A stretch of 34,442 nt of DNA from Paenibacillus oceani (GTDB lineage: Bacteria; Bacillota; Bacilli; Paenibacillales; NBRC-103111), in assembly GCF_014705615.1 (NCBI RefSeq), contig NZ_JACXJA010000033.1:1-34442 (forward strand). The letters are read 5' to 3'. The notes beneath the pieces are model-generated. The model made no database searches. It was not told the origin of the DNA and worked only from the letters and a program-made list of their open reading frames with translations. Position 1 is the stretch's first letter. The number at the start of each line of letters is the position of its first letter. Positions 1 to 10,003 of the stretch are shown in pieces. A program made the translations under genes and the position numbers.

Positions 1-587
1 CCGTCGCCGCGTACCTCGCCGTGCCGCAGCTCGGCGCCAACGCGGGCGGCGCCATCACGGCGGCGGTCGCCTTCGGCCTCGCGTGGCTGCGCTGCTTCGC
101 CGGCGGCTTCGCCCGCGGGCTCGGCCTGCTGCGGCTCGCGCTGCTGTGCGCCGCCCTTGTCGCGGCGGCGGTCGCCGGGCTCTGGCTGCTGAATGCAGCC
201 CTCCCGTCCGGCTCCGCCGGCCAAAGCCATATCGGCCGGGCGATGGCGATGCTAGGCCAGGGCCGCACCGATCTGATTGCAGCGACGATCGTGCGCAAGC
301 TGCAGATGAACCTGCATTTGATCGGCGTCTCCGCCTGGACGAAGGTGCTTGCCGCCGGGATGCTCGTGATGGCGATTGCCGTCGCGCGTCCGCAGGGCGT
401 ATTCCGCCGCTGGGAGAGCCGCTACCCGGATTATATGACCGGCTTTCTGGCGATCGCGGTCGGCTCCGTAGCGGCGCTTGCCTTCAACGACTCCGGCATC
501 GTCGCCGCGGCGACGATGATCGTATACGCAGCCGTGCCGATGCTGCTGCTGCGTTTTCAGGAGGACAGCTCCTCCCACTCGGCATAA
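1..587 (+). CDS. Integral membrane protein, C-terminal part (5' end outside window)
   Basis: The frame is open from the left edge (first complete codon at position 3) and ends at a TAA at 585-587, leaving about 194 residues. It is very hydrophobic, with four to five likely membrane spans. The ending NDSGIVAAATMIVYAAVP resembles the C-terminus of multi-pass membrane proteins of Firmicutes and Actinobacteria that are often annotated as alkaline-phosphatase/phosphoglyceromutase-like; I recall this similarity but could not search it. The N-terminal part that would define function is missing. Its 3' end overlaps the convergent ABC-F gene by 31 bp. GC content is very high, as in the genes just to the right. 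Reality of the gene is likely; the family is tentative. Confidence 0.7.
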   Translation, partial: VAAYLAVPQLGANAGGAITAAVAFGLAWLRCFAGGFARGLGLLRLALLCAALVAAAVAGLWLLNAALPSGSAGQSHIGRAMAMLGQGRTDLIAATIVRKLQMNLHLIGVSAWTKVLAAGMLVMAIAVARPQGVFRRWESRYPDYMTGFLAIAVGSVAALAFNDSGIVAAATMIVYAAVPMLLLRFQEDSSSHSA

Positions 588-2566
588 AGCTTGTCGAGCT
601 CCGCTTTTTTCGTTTCCAGCTCGGCGTTGACTGTCTGGACGGCGACGTAATCGTTATACACGTCCGGTTCGAGCAGAGCTGCCTCCAGAGCCGCCGTTTC
701 CGTCTCGATGGCGGCGATCGCAAGCTCGAGTTGTTCGATTTTGCGCTGTCGCCCGCGCTCCTCGCGCTTCTGCTGCTTCTCCGCTTCATAATCGCGGGGT
801 TTGCCTGCAGCCGCTGCGGATGTTCCCGCCGCCGGGTTTCCGGCGCCGCCGGCTTCCACGCCTGGGGAGCCGGAGCTTGCCGCGCCCGATGGTTTGGTCG
901 GCTTGCCCGCCGCCGCGTCCGCCGCCAGGCGTTCCGCTTCGATGGCGGCGAGCTCGCTTTTTTTCTCTACGTAATCGTCATAATTGCCGAGATAGTCGTC
1001 GATGCCGCCGGGGTGCAGCTCCAGCATCCGGTCGGCCATCTTGTTCAGGAAATAACGGTCGTGGGATATAAACAGCAGCGTTCCTTCGTAGTCCAGCAGC
1101 GCCGCCTCCAGCACTTCCTTGCTGAACAGATCGAGATGGTTCGTCGGCTCGTCCAGAATCAACACGTTCGCCTGCTTCAGCATCAGCTTGGAGAGCGAGA
1201 CGCGGGCCTTCTCGCCGCCGCTGAGCGCGCCGATTTTCTTCAATACGTCTTCGCCGCTGAACAAAAAGCTGCCGAGCACGGTGCGGATGCGGACCTCCTC
1301 CAGATGAGGGTATTCGCTCCACAGCTCTTCCAGTACGGTATGGTTCGGGTTCAGCCCTTGCTGCTCCTGGTCGTAGTAGCCGATCGTGACGTTCGAGCCC
1401 CATTCGAAGTAACCGGAATTTTGCTGTTTTTGCCCGGTCAATATTTTCAGCAGCGTCGATTTGCCGATTCCGTTCGGCCCGATCAGGGCGGCCATGTCGC
1501 CGCGGCGAAGCTCGAAGGAGACGTTGCGGAACAGCTGTCTGTTGCCGTCATAGGACGCCGCCATATGTTCAACGCGAAGCACGTCCTTGCCGGACTGCTT
1601 CTCCGATTCGAACCGGAAGGAAGCGCGCTTCAGCTCGCCTGCGGGCTTGTCCAGCCGGTCCATCTTCTCAAGCGCCTTGCGCCTGCTTTGCGCCCGCTTC
1701 GTCGTGGAAGCCCGCACGAGGTTGCGGCGGACGAAATCTTCCATGCGCGAAATCTCTTCCTGCTGCTTCTCGTAATGTTTCAGCTCGATCTCGTATTCGG
1801 CCGCTTTCAGCTCCATATAGCGGGAGTAGTTGCCTGTGTACCTTTTGCAGCGGGTACGCTCGATCTCATAAATCACGTTCGCCATAGCGTCCAGAAAATA
1901 CCGGTCGTGAGAAACGACCAACACTGCGCCCGGGTATCCGCGCAAATAATCTTCGAGCCAGGTTAGCGTAGCGATGTCCAAATAGTTGGTTGGCTCGTCC
2001 AGCATCAGCAGATCGGGCTCCTGCAGCAGCAGCTTGGCCAGTGCCAACCGGGTTTTCTGTCCGCCGCTCAGCGTGCGTATTGCCGTGGCCGGGTCGAACG
2101 CGCCGAAGCCCATGCCGTGCAGGATGCTGCGGACTCTCGCCTCGATGCCGTATCCGCCCTTTTCGCGGAACAGATCGGATTTGACCGAGTACCGGTGCAG
2201 CACGTCCGCATACAGCTGCTCGTTGGCGGCCAGTCCGGGATCGGCCATCTTCGCCTCGAGCTCGCGCAGCTCCTGCTCGATCTCAAGCAGGCCGGCGAAT
2301 ACGCCGATCATTTCGTTCCAAATCGAATTATCGGACAACAGTCCGCTGTTTTGCGCCAAATACCCGATGCGCGTTTCCTTGGCCCGGAATATTTGTCCTC
2401 CGTCGGCGGACATTTCGCCAGCAATAATTTTGAGCAGCGTCGATTTGCCCGCGCCGTTTACGCCGACGAGCCCGATTCGGTCGCGCTCCTGGATTTGCAT
2501 CGCTATATGGGTCAGCACGGGAATCGTGCCGTAATGTTTTTCCAATCCGTTAACTTGCAAAAGCAT
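557..2566 (-). CDS. ABC-F family ATP-binding protein (YdiF-like)
   Basis: This 669-residue protein has two ABC ATPase domains and no membrane segments, the ABC-F layout. Domain 1 has Walker A GVNGAGKST (residues 35-43), signature LSGGQ (166-170) and Walker B MLDEPTNYLD (188-197). A charged linker of the ABC-F type follows, then domain 2 with GPNGIGKST, LSGGEKARVSLSKLML and LDEPTNHLD. The C-terminus has a Gly/Ala/Ser-rich spacer and a coiled coil of about 90 residues, as in B. subtilis YdiF. ABC-F proteins bind the ribosomal E site and act on stalled translation, some giving resistance to ribosome-targeting antibiotics; nothing here shows which role applies. The start is supported by GGAAGGA about 10 bases upstream. 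A candidate promoter and a leader hairpin lie upstream. Confidence 0.92.
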   Translation of the reverse strand: MLLQVNGLEKHYGTIPVLTHIAMQIQERDRIGLVGVNGAGKSTLLKIIAGEMSADGGQIFRAKETRIGYLAQNSGLLSDNSIWNEMIGVFAGLLEIEQELRELEAKMADPGLAANEQLYADVLHRYSVKSDLFREKGGYGIEARVRSILHGMGFGAFDPATAIRTLSGGQKTRLALAKLLLQEPDLLMLDEPTNYLDIATLTWLEDYLRGYPGAVLVVSHDRYFLDAMANVIYEIERTRCKRYTGNYSRYMELKAAEYEIELKHYEKQQEEISRMEDFVRRNLVRASTTKRAQSRRKALEKMDRLDKPAGELKRASFRFESEKQSGKDVLRVEHMAASYDGNRQLFRNVSFELRRGDMAALIGPNGIGKSTLLKILTGQKQQNSGYFEWGSNVTIGYYDQEQQGLNPNHTVLEELWSEYPHLEEVRIRTVLGSFLFSGEDVLKKIGALSGGEKARVSLSKLMLKQANVLILDEPTNHLDLFSKEVLEAALLDYEGTLLFISHDRYFLNKMADRMLELHPGGIDDYLGNYDDYVEKKSELAAIEAERLAADAAAGKPTKPSGAASSGSPGVEAGGAGNPAAGTSAAAAGKPRDYEAEKQQKREERGRQRKIEQLELAIAAIETETAALEAALLEPDVYNDYVAVQTVNAELETKKAELDKLYAEWEELSS

Positions 2567-2588
2567 GTGTAGTCTTCCTTCCTATAGA

Positions 2589-2611
2589 CGGATTTCCGCC
2601 AGGCAAATCCG
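2589..2611 (-). promoter_or_regulatory. Hairpin in the leader of the ABC-F gene
   Basis: A perfect 7-bp inverted repeat, CGGATTT and AAATCCG with a 9-base loop, sits in the 5' untranslated region just upstream of the GGAAGGA ribosome site. Some ABC-F resistance genes are controlled by leader attenuators, but this hairpin has no following T-run and I see no leader peptide, so a regulatory role is only a possibility. Confidence 0.3.
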
Positions 2612-2647
2612 CAGTCGTTCTAGTGACGCCTACAAGCCGTCATGTTT

Positions 2648-2676
2648 AGTTTACCGATGGGTCCCTCGTTTGTAAA
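2648..2676 (-). promoter_or_regulatory. Candidate sigma-A promoter of the ABC-F gene
   Basis: On the minus strand TTTACA (2671-2676) is followed after exactly 17 bases by TAAACT (2648-2653). This gives 5 of 6 and 4 of 6 matches to the vegetative consensus, placed about 80 bases before the start codon. Moderate support only. Confidence 0.4.
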
Positions 2677-2963
2677 ATGAGACTTTGCCTGAAACGAATA
2701 TCCCCGTTCTGGACGGCTGGGCCTCAGCAGGCGGCTGTTCGTCGGCATGAGGGGCTGCAACCGGTTCGCTGCCTGCTTGGCTCCGGCTTTTTCTTCACTC
2801 GGAATGTGTGATACACTGGGGAAAAGGTTATATTGACGGCAATCGAACCCTGCATCAGCAGACAGATATGAAGAGTAGAACGTGCGCCCGGACGCATCGC
2901 TTGAACGCCGTCGTTCCCGGTTGTGAACCGGATTTATACCAATAGAAGGACGGGGAAACCGAG

Positions 2964-3575
2964 ATGACCGTACAGGCGCATAAAGCGGAGCTGCGCAAAC
3001 AGATGGAAGCGACCCGTGCATTGTTATCTGCAGAAGAACGTGCGGAAGAGTCCGCCCGCGCCTGCGCAGCGGCGATCCGGCTGCTGGAGGAGAGGGGTGA
3101 TGATGCGGACGGCAGGACGTTCACCCTGTTCAGCTATGTTCCTTTCCGGACGGAACTGGATGTCACTCCTGTCATGCTATGGTGCTGGAACCGCGGCGGC
3201 ACGATCGTCGTCCCCAAAGTAATCCGCGAGCATAAACTGATGTCGCTTCATCAGATTCAAAGTCTCGACGAGCTGGAATCCGGCAGATGGGGGATTCGCG
3301 AACCGGCGATGTCGGCGCCCGTGCTGGAACGGCTGGAGGATATCGACTGCGTTCTCGTTCCGGGACTCGCTTTTGACGGCAAAGGCGGACGGCTAGGGTA
3401 CGGCGGGGGGTATTACGACGCATTTATGCGGATGTGCCGGGAAAATACGGGCCGGGAGCCGTTTAAGCTCGCGGTTGCGTTTGATCTTCAGTTGATTTCG
3501 GAAGTGCCCATGGACCATTTCGATTTTCGCACCGATGCGGTTGTGACCGACAGACGCACCTGCTTGATCCGGTAA
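2964..3575 (+). CDS. 5-formyltetrahydrofolate cyclo-ligase
   Basis: This 203-residue protein is the usual length for the 5-FTHF cyclo-ligase family (B. subtilis YqgN). The enzyme converts 5-formyl-THF to 5,10-methenyl-THF with ATP, returning the stored folate to one-carbon metabolism in the cytoplasm. The diagnostic glycine-rich ATP/folate motif is present as GKGGRLGYGGGYYD (residues 139-152), preceded by LVPGLAFD. The N-terminal basic helix (KAELRKQM) and VPKV segment also fit. The start ATG follows a GGACGGGG-type purine stretch. It stands alone between a divergent ABC-F gene and the moaC leader. The family assignment is secure. Confidence 0.93.
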   Translation: MTVQAHKAELRKQMEATRALLSAEERAEESARACAAAIRLLEERGDDADGRTFTLFSYVPFRTELDVTPVMLWCWNRGGTIVVPKVIREHKLMSLHQIQSLDELESGRWGIREPAMSAPVLERLEDIDCVLVPGLAFDGKGGRLGYGGGYYDAFMRMCRENTGREPFKLAVAFDLQLISEVPMDHFDFRTDAVVTDRRTCLIR

Positions 3576-3965
3576 ATGGTTCATGCTGCTTGCTTGGTTG
3601 AATTCAGAATGACGATAAGAACTCTTTGTTCACTGATTTTTAATAAACGTTTTTTTGCCGCCCACAAGGACATCGCTATCCGTGTGTCGAAAAAGATGAA
3701 GAGAGCTTTTGGGATGACGGGGCCGGATGGATGGACCGCTTCAGACTTTCCGGATCTTTGGATATAGGACAACCTTGTTTCCTCACCTCATCGTGTGCCG
3801 CCGCATGTTCATCTCTGTTCCCGCGACTGACGAATCCGATCCGTTAACCTTCCTCGTGCCGGTGTCAGGGACTGGCTCGCTAGCAAAGTCAAACCGGCGA
3901 AGCTTATGCCGGACATCCATTATGAGGTTACCCGACTATGACTGGATTGGAGGCGCTGCGAAACG
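3576..3965. other. 390-bp leader region before moaC
   Basis: No convincing gene was recognised. One open frame (3727-3969) ends in an ATGA overlap with moaC, but its translation has no recognisable features and it lacks a good ribosome site. The last 100 bases contain short complementary segments (CCGGT near 3860 and ACCGG near 3894) that could fold in a moaC leader, but I cannot match them to a known riboswitch. The operon promoter is presumably here and was not identified. Confidence 0.35.
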
Positions 3966-4460
3966 ATGACGGAATCATTCGGACTTACTCATTTTAATGA
4001 AGACGGCCGCGCCCGCATGGTGGACGTCTCCGGCAAAACGGAAACGAAACGTACCGCAACCGCGCAAACGACGGTGAAGATGCGTCCGTCGACCTTGGAT
4101 GCGGTTAAGATGGGCCGTCTGGGCAAGGGGGATGTGCTGGCCGTCGCTCAGATCGCCGCCATCATGTCCGCCAAGAAAACGTCGGAATGGATTCCGATGT
4201 GCCATCCGCTGCCGCTGACCGGAGTGGACGTCGCGTTCTCGGATAACGGCGCGGACGAGCTGTACATTCAAGCGACAGTCAAGACGACCGGGCTTACCGG
4301 CGTTGAGATGGAGGCTCTTACCGCGGTATCGGCGGCCGCGCTTACCATATACGATATGTGCAAGGCGCTGGAGAAAGAGATGAGCATCGGTCCGACCGTG
4401 CTTATATCCAAAACCGGGGGCAAGAGTGGAGATTATATCCGACCGCCCGGCAAGGAATGA
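3966..4460 (+). CDS. moaC: Cyclic pyranopterin monophosphate synthase MoaC
   Basis: MoaC converts 3',8-cyclo-GTP into cyclic pyranopterin monophosphate, the first stage of molybdenum-cofactor synthesis. The 164-residue length is typical. Conserved family blocks are visible: [13 protein letters not shown] near the N-terminus, MCHPLPLTG (residues 78-86, with the catalytic-region histidine H80), [12 protein letters not shown] (111-122, conserved Glu pair), and YDMCKALEK (129-137, with conserved Asp130 and Lys133). GGAGG at about 3950-3954 precedes the ATG. It heads a run of cofactor and Tat genes. MoaA, MoaD and MoaE are not in the window and must be encoded elsewhere. Confidence 0.95.
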   Translation: MTESFGLTHFNEDGRARMVDVSGKTETKRTATAQTTVKMRPSTLDAVKMGRLGKGDVLAVAQIAAIMSAKKTSEWIPMCHPLPLTGVDVAFSDNGADELYIQATVKTTGLTGVEMEALTAVSAAALTIYDMCKALEKEMSIGPTVLISKTGGKSGDYIRPPGKE

Positions 4461-4613
4461 GTTTAAATGAAGCTGTTTAAGCTGAACAACCGAGCCCAAG
4501 TCCAATGCTGCCATGCGATCCTTAACGGGATAAACGGACAGACGGGCCGGCGGTTCCGCCTTATGAGTAGATGCGTCAGTGTGTCGGGATATAACAAGGG
4601 AGGGAATAAGCTG

Positions 4614-5108
4614 ATGCGCTGGAAAGTTGGCCTGTTAACGGCAAGCGATCAAGGTTCTCGCGGCGAACGTGAAGACACCAGTGCTCAGGTGATTCACGAA
4701 CTCGTGGAGGAAGAGCTGCAGGGGGATATCGTCGAGTACCGGATCGTTCCCGACGAAACGGACGAGATTATGGCAGCGCTAATTGAGATGACGGATTATT
4801 ACAAGGCCGATCTCATTCTGACTACCGGAGGAATCGGCATGGGGCCGCGGGATGTAACTCCGGAGGCGACGCTGGAAGTGATCGACCGGCTCGCGCCGGG
4901 TTTTGCGGAAGCGATGCGGGCGGCCATGATGCAACGGGACGGGCTCGGCATGATGACGCGCGGCGTGTCCGGCATCCGGGGGCAGACGCTTCTGCTGAAC
5001 TTGCCCGGCGATCCGAAGGGCGTTCACGAATGTTTGGCCGCGGTCATGGACCAGTTGCCCATCGCCCTTACGATGATCCGCGGCAAAGGAGGCGGGCTCC
5101 CGGGATGA
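4614..5108 (+). CDS. MogA/MoaB-type molybdopterin adenylyltransferase
   Basis: The 164-residue protein is a single MoCF (MogA/MoaB/MoeA G-domain-like) domain that binds molybdopterin; MogA-type enzymes adenylate it before molybdenum insertion. Motifs visible are ILTTGGIGMGPRDVTPEAT and LLLNLPGDPKGVHECL. The frame is open further upstream to 4467, but the start at 4614 is preferred because AAGGGAGGG (4596-4604) lies 9 bases before it and the protein then begins directly with the family's MRWKVGLLTASD strand. Its stop overlaps the next start as ATGA. It could be called moaB or mogA; the two cannot be separated by eye. Confidence 0.88.
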   Translation: MRWKVGLLTASDQGSRGEREDTSAQVIHELVEEELQGDIVEYRIVPDETDEIMAALIEMTDYYKADLILTTGGIGMGPRDVTPEATLEVIDRLAPGFAEAMRAAMMQRDGLGMMTRGVSGIRGQTLLLNLPGDPKGVHECLAAVMDQLPIALTMIRGKGGGLPG

Positions 5109-6127
5109 GACGAACGAGCGTCCTGCGCGAGGTGAAGGTGGAGGAGGCGATCGGCCTGCCGCTCGCCCACGATTTGACCCGCATCGTACCCGGGGAATTC
5201 AAGGGCCGGCTTTTCCGGAAAGGCCATATCGTCCTCGACTCGGATATTCCCGAGCTGAAGAAAATCGGCAAAGATCATATTTATGTGTTAGAGCTGGGCG
5301 ATGACGACCTGCACGAGGACGATGCGGCCGTCCGGATGGCGGAAGCGGCGCGGGGATCGAACATAACGGCGACGGAACCGAGCGAAGGCAAAGTGCTGCT
5401 GAAGTCGGCGATCCGCGGGTTGACGGTGATCGACAAGACGTTCATTAACGGAGTTAATGCAATCGATCAGCTCGCGCTGGCTACGCTGCAGTCTAACACG
5501 GTCGTAACGCCGGGACAATCGGTCGCCGGTACGCGGGTCATTCCGCTGCTCGTCGCGAAGGAGAAGGTCGAGCAGGTCGAGCGGTCCGCCCGCCAGTGGC
5601 GCGAAGCGTATCTGGGAGAAGGCCCCATATCCGTGAAACCTTTTAGAACGTTAAAAACCGGTCTCATCACAACCGGCAATGAAGTGTATAATGGACTGGT
5701 GGAGGACCGATTCGGCCCTGTCGTCAGAGCCAAGCTGGAAGAGTACGGCTCGTACGTGGAGGAACAGCGCTTATGCACGGACGACAGCGACAGCATCGCA
5801 GGACATATCCGTTATTTTCAAGACAAGCAGGTTGATCTCATTCTCGTTACCGGGGGGATGTCGGTTGATCCCGACGACCGGACACCCGGAGCGATCCGGC
5901 AAGCCGGAGCGGACATCGTAAGTCACGGGACGCCGATGCTTCCCGGATCGATGCTGATGATGGCTTATCTGGGTCATACTCCGGTTGTTGGATTACCGGG
6001 CAGCGTGATGTATGATAAATATACCGTATTCGATGTGCTGCTGCCGCGAATTTGCGCGAGGATTCGAATCGGCAAAACAGATATTACCGAGCTCGGATAT
6101 GGAGGGCTTTACGCAGAGAGAGGGTAA
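5105..6127 (+). CDS. MoeA-like molybdopterin-binding protein
   Basis: The chosen ATG at 5105 overlaps the mogA-like stop (ATGA) and follows AAAGGAGG at 5085-5092, giving 340 residues; a longer frame upstream would bury the mogA end. A MoCF domain occupies roughly residues 180-310, with [29 protein letters not shown] and [17 protein letters not shown]. The N-terminal 170 residues do not look like the standard MoeA N-terminal domains, and the protein is shorter than MoeA (about 400). It matches the short MoeA-like molybdopterin-binding group often seen in clostridia and paenibacilli. The likely role is molybdate insertion or cofactor handling; the exact step is uncertain. Confidence 0.8.
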   Translation: MRRTSVLREVKVEEAIGLPLAHDLTRIVPGEFKGRLFRKGHIVLDSDIPELKKIGKDHIYVLELGDDDLHEDDAAVRMAEAARGSNITATEPSEGKVLLKSAIRGLTVIDKTFINGVNAIDQLALATLQSNTVVTPGQSVAGTRVIPLLVAKEKVEQVERSARQWREAYLGEGPISVKPFRTLKTGLITTGNEVYNGLVEDRFGPVVRAKLEEYGSYVEEQRLCTDDSDSIAGHIRYFQDKQVDLILVTGGMSVDPDDRTPGAIRQAGADIVSHGTPMLPGSMLMMAYLGHTPVVGLPGSVMYDKYTVFDVLLPRICARIRIGKTDITELGYGGLYAERG

Positions 6128-6162
6128 CTATACCCACACCCAACTTGAAGGAGGAATTGTCG

Positions 6163-6468
6163 ATGCCTAATATCGGCGCAACAGGTTTTATTCTGATCAT
6201 TTTGGTGGCTTTACTGCTGTTTGGCCCGAGCAAGCTTCCGGAACTCGGCCGCGCGTTCGGCCGTACGCTTCGCGAGTTTAAGAACGGAGCCAAAGAAATT
6301 ATGGAGGACGACTCCGACCGCAAGCAAGTAGAGAAGGCGGAAGCTCAGCGTCTGGATTCGGGCAAGCCCGAGTATCGGGCCGAGACGGCTGCACCTGCAC
6401 CAACACCGGCTGCTTCGAGTGCTTCGGCAGCGCCTGCGCCTGCTACCGACAAGCGTCTTCCGGACTGA
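6163..6468 (+). CDS. tatA: Sec-independent translocase subunit TatA/E
   Basis: The start at 6163 follows a strong AAGGAGG at 6148-6154 and gives 101 residues. The N-terminus has the single TatA membrane helix ([15 protein letters not shown]), then the family's [21 protein letters not shown] amphipathic region, then an acidic stretch and an Ala/Pro-rich disordered tail. TatA forms the pore or membrane-weakening assembly that moves folded proteins with twin-arginine signals. It sits between the Moco genes and tatC. A TatB-like partner is not seen, as is normal for Firmicutes, where a bifunctional TatA works with TatC. Confidence 0.93.
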   Translation: MPNIGATGFILIILVALLLFGPSKLPELGRAFGRTLREFKNGAKEIMEDDSDRKQVEKAEAQRLDSGKPEYRAETAAPAPTPAASSASAAPAPATDKRLPD

Positions 6469-6725
6469 GCAAGGCACTGAACAACAAGGCCGGACTTTTA
6501 TGATGTCTGGACGAAGGCTCTGTGATCAGCATGCTAGCAACCCTTTGGTACGTTTACAGATTGGACGCTTCAATAGGACCTATGGAGTGCTTATTAAACA
6601 AAGACGTAAACGGCAGCGCTTCCAAAAATTGTATGAGAGCAGATGGACTCGAACGCTGTCGTTTCAAGTTAAAAGGAGACCTGTCTGACTATTCCGTTAC
6701 CTGATCATGAGGCTGGTGAAAATTG

Positions 6726-7490
6726 ATGCAAGAAGAAACGGCATCCCTGGTGGAGCATCTAACCGAGCTCCGCAAACGGCTCATCTGGATCGTCGTCGTT
6801 TTGGCGCTGGCCATGATCGGGGGCTTTTTCGCCGCCAAGCCGCTTATCGTCTACTTAATGAATTCGGAACCGGCTTCGAGCATCGTCGGCTTGAATACGT
6901 TTTCGCCGTGGGATGCAATCCGGCTGTACATGCAGTTTGCTTTCGCCGTCGGCCTGGTCGTGACGCTGCCCTTTGCGCTTACGCAGATCTGGCTGTTCGT
7001 CAAGCCGGGACTGATGGAGCACGAGCAAAAAGCGACGCTGCGGTATATACCGGGCGCCGTGCTGCTCTTTCTGCTCGGCCTGTCCTTCGCTTACTTTGTG
7101 ATATTCCCGATGGCGTTTTACTTTACGTTGACCGTGACCAAAAGCTTGAATTTGACCGAAACGTACGGGGCCGCCCAATATTTTTCGTTCATGTTTAACA
7201 TTTTGCTGCCGATGGCGTTATTGTTCGAGCTTCCGGTTGTCGTGATGTTTCTGACCAAGCTGCGGATTCTCAATCCGCTGCGTCTGAAGAAGCTGCGCCG
7301 CTACGCTTATCTGGCGCTAGTTATTATCGCCACGTTCGTGACGCCGCCCGATCTCATATCGGATATTCTGGTGGCCGTTCCGATGATCATTTTGTACGAG
7401 ATCAGCATTATGCTGTCCGCCCGGGTATACCGGAAACAACAGGAGTATGACAAGCAATGGCTCAGTGATCTGGGTGAGGCCGAAGCTTGA
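6726..7490 (+). CDS. tatC: Sec-independent translocase subunit TatC
   Basis: This 254-residue, six-span membrane protein is the twin-arginine signal-peptide receptor. The cytoplasmic N-terminus carries the conserved HLTELRKRL motif. The first periplasm-side loop has TFSPWDAIRLYMQF, followed by ALTQIWLFVKPGLMEHEQK, and the last part has the conserved FVTPPDLISD. A TTG directly upstream (6723) is in frame, but the ATG at 6726 is preferred; the ribosome site is weak (GAGG/GGTG within 6709-6718). The gap of about 250 bp from tatA shows no gene I can support. A strong terminator follows, closing the moaC-tatC run. Confidence 0.95.
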   Translation: MQEETASLVEHLTELRKRLIWIVVVLALAMIGGFFAAKPLIVYLMNSEPASSIVGLNTFSPWDAIRLYMQFAFAVGLVVTLPFALTQIWLFVKPGLMEHEQKATLRYIPGAVLLFLLGLSFAYFVIFPMAFYFTLTVTKSLNLTETYGAAQYFSFMFNILLPMALLFELPVVVMFLTKLRILNPLRLKKLRRYAYLALVIIATFVTPPDLISDILVAVPMIILYEISIMLSARVYRKQQEYDKQWLSDLGEAEA

Positions 7491-7500
7491 GGAAACGTTC

Positions 7501-7532
7501 GGTCTGCGTTGCATGTGACGCAGACCTTTTTT
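7501..7532 (+). terminator. Rho-independent terminator after tatC
   Basis: A perfect 9-bp stem, GGTCTGCGT (7501-7509) and ACGCAGACC (7518-7526), with an 8-base loop, is followed directly by six T residues. It lies 10 bases after the tatC stop. Confidence 0.92.
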
Positions 7533-7703
7533 GTCGAACCGGGGGAGACTTTGTCTGTCGGGATAGAAGGGTGACGAACCGGGTGGAGCGTATTGTCCGC
7601 CTGCTCTGCGAGTCGGTAATACTTTGCGTATGGATGGGACAACCTACATAAGGTGTGCAAAAAAATGCACGGATTAAAATTTTATGAAAACCTCCAAAAG
7701 GAC

Positions 7704-7732
7704 TTGCAAACCGAAGGCGAAATGATTATCAT
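7704..7732 (+). promoter_or_regulatory. Sigma-A promoter of groES-groEL
   Basis: TTGCAA (7704-7709) and TATCAT (7727-7732) are separated by exactly 17 bases. The predicted transcription start falls a few bases before the CIRCE operator, the standard arrangement for HrcA-repressed groE operons. Confidence 0.8.
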
Positions 7733-7743
7733 AAAAGATGTTA

Positions 7744-7770
7744 TTAGCACTAACCACGTTCGAGTGCTAA
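7744..7770 (+). promoter_or_regulatory. CIRCE operator (HrcA binding site)
   Basis: The inverted repeat TTAGCACTA-N9-GAGTGCTAA matches the CIRCE consensus TTAGCACTC-N9-GAGTGCTAA with a single mismatch at the inner base of the left arm. Its place just downstream of the promoter and upstream of groES predicts heat-shock control by HrcA. Confidence 0.95.
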
Positions 7771-7818
7771 CAAACCCTCTACAACAAAACCATCTGAATC
7801 AAAGGAGGCAGTTTTCTC

Positions 7819-8100
7819 ATGATCAAACCGTTGGGTGATCGCGTAGTTCTTGAACCTATTGCCAAGGAGGAGACTACAGCTAGTGGCATCGTTCTGCCGG
7901 ACACGGCAAAAGAAAAGCCGCAAGAAGGCAAAATCGTAGCTGTTGGCAGCGGCCACGTAAAAGACGGACAACGCATTGCGCTTGAAGTGAAAGAAGGCGA
8001 CCGCGTTCTGTTCTCCAAATATGCAGGCACTGAAGTGAAATTCGAGGGCAAAGAACTGCTTATTTTGCGTGAAAGCGACATCCTGGCTGTGCTTGCGTAA
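7819..8100 (+). CDS. groES: Co-chaperonin GroES
   Basis: This 93-residue protein is the heptameric lid of the GroEL folding chamber. It starts with the family signature [12 protein letters not shown], contains the mobile-loop region [20 protein letters not shown] (residues 18-37), and ends with the [14 protein letters not shown] strand. A near-perfect ribosome site, AAAGGAGG at 7801-7808, lies 10 bases before the ATG. It is followed by groEL after 168 bp without an obvious terminator or second CIRCE element, so the two are probably one HrcA-controlled operon. Confidence 0.97.
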   Translation: MIKPLGDRVVLEPIAKEETTASGIVLPDTAKEKPQEGKIVAVGSGHVKDGQRIALEVKEGDRVLFSKYAGTEVKFEGKELLILRESDILAVLA

Positions 8101-8238
8101 CAAGGCTATCCGGCCTGGTAGGATTGAATCGTCTCCATCGCTGCTCGGATATTGATCCGGCGTGATTCCGATTTTGATCTTACTATGCTCGCACAACCGG
8201 TAAACTATACTTAATCCGATTATCTGCATCCACTCTAA

Positions 8239-9900
<1,662 letters not shown>

Positions 9901-9934
9901 TTACGAGGCAAAAAACCTTGTAATACCAATAGAT

Positions 9935-9965
9935 AAGGGCTCCCGAAAGGGGGCTCTTTCTATTT
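9935..9965 (+). terminator. Terminator after groEL
   Basis: AAGGGCTCCC (9935-9944) can pair with GGGGGCTCTT (9949-9958) through a GAAA loop, using two G-T pairs, and is followed by a T-rich run. It lies about 35 bases after the groEL stop. Confidence 0.8.
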
Positions 9966-10003
9966 AAAATCACGAAAAAATCACATTTCTTGCGAAAAAA
10001 AGT

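Larger units (their letters stand above)
2567..2963. other. 397-bp divergent intergenic region between ABC-F and cyclo-ligase genes
   Basis: The left part holds the ABC-F leader and its candidate promoter. The right part should hold the promoter for the cyclo-ligase, but no convincing -35/-10 pair was found: TTGACG at 2833-2838 has no matching -10 at the right spacing, and an isolated ATACAC box lies near 2811. No coding potential was recognised. Confidence 0.5.

Noticed and set aside
83-1966. A 627-codon plus-strand open frame running opposite the ABC-F gene
   Set aside because: It lies antisense to a clear ABC-F gene in GC-rich DNA, where long shadow frames are common, and its translation is Arg-rich with no recognisable domain.
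2866-2935. AGAGTAGA and GTGAACC segments before the cyclo-ligase gene, faintly like parts of a tetrahydrofolate riboswitch
   Set aside because: The remaining conserved core and the closing stem of that riboswitch could not be found, so the resemblance is probably chance. A covariance-model search would decide.
3576-3965. Possible molybdenum-cofactor riboswitch before moaC
   Set aside because: The location is suggestive and short complementary segments exist, but I cannot match the conserved sequence or the pairing pattern by eye.
6522-6704. Short open frame between tatA and tatC
   Set aside because: It has no good ribosome site and no recognisable protein features; the interval is better left as non-coding.
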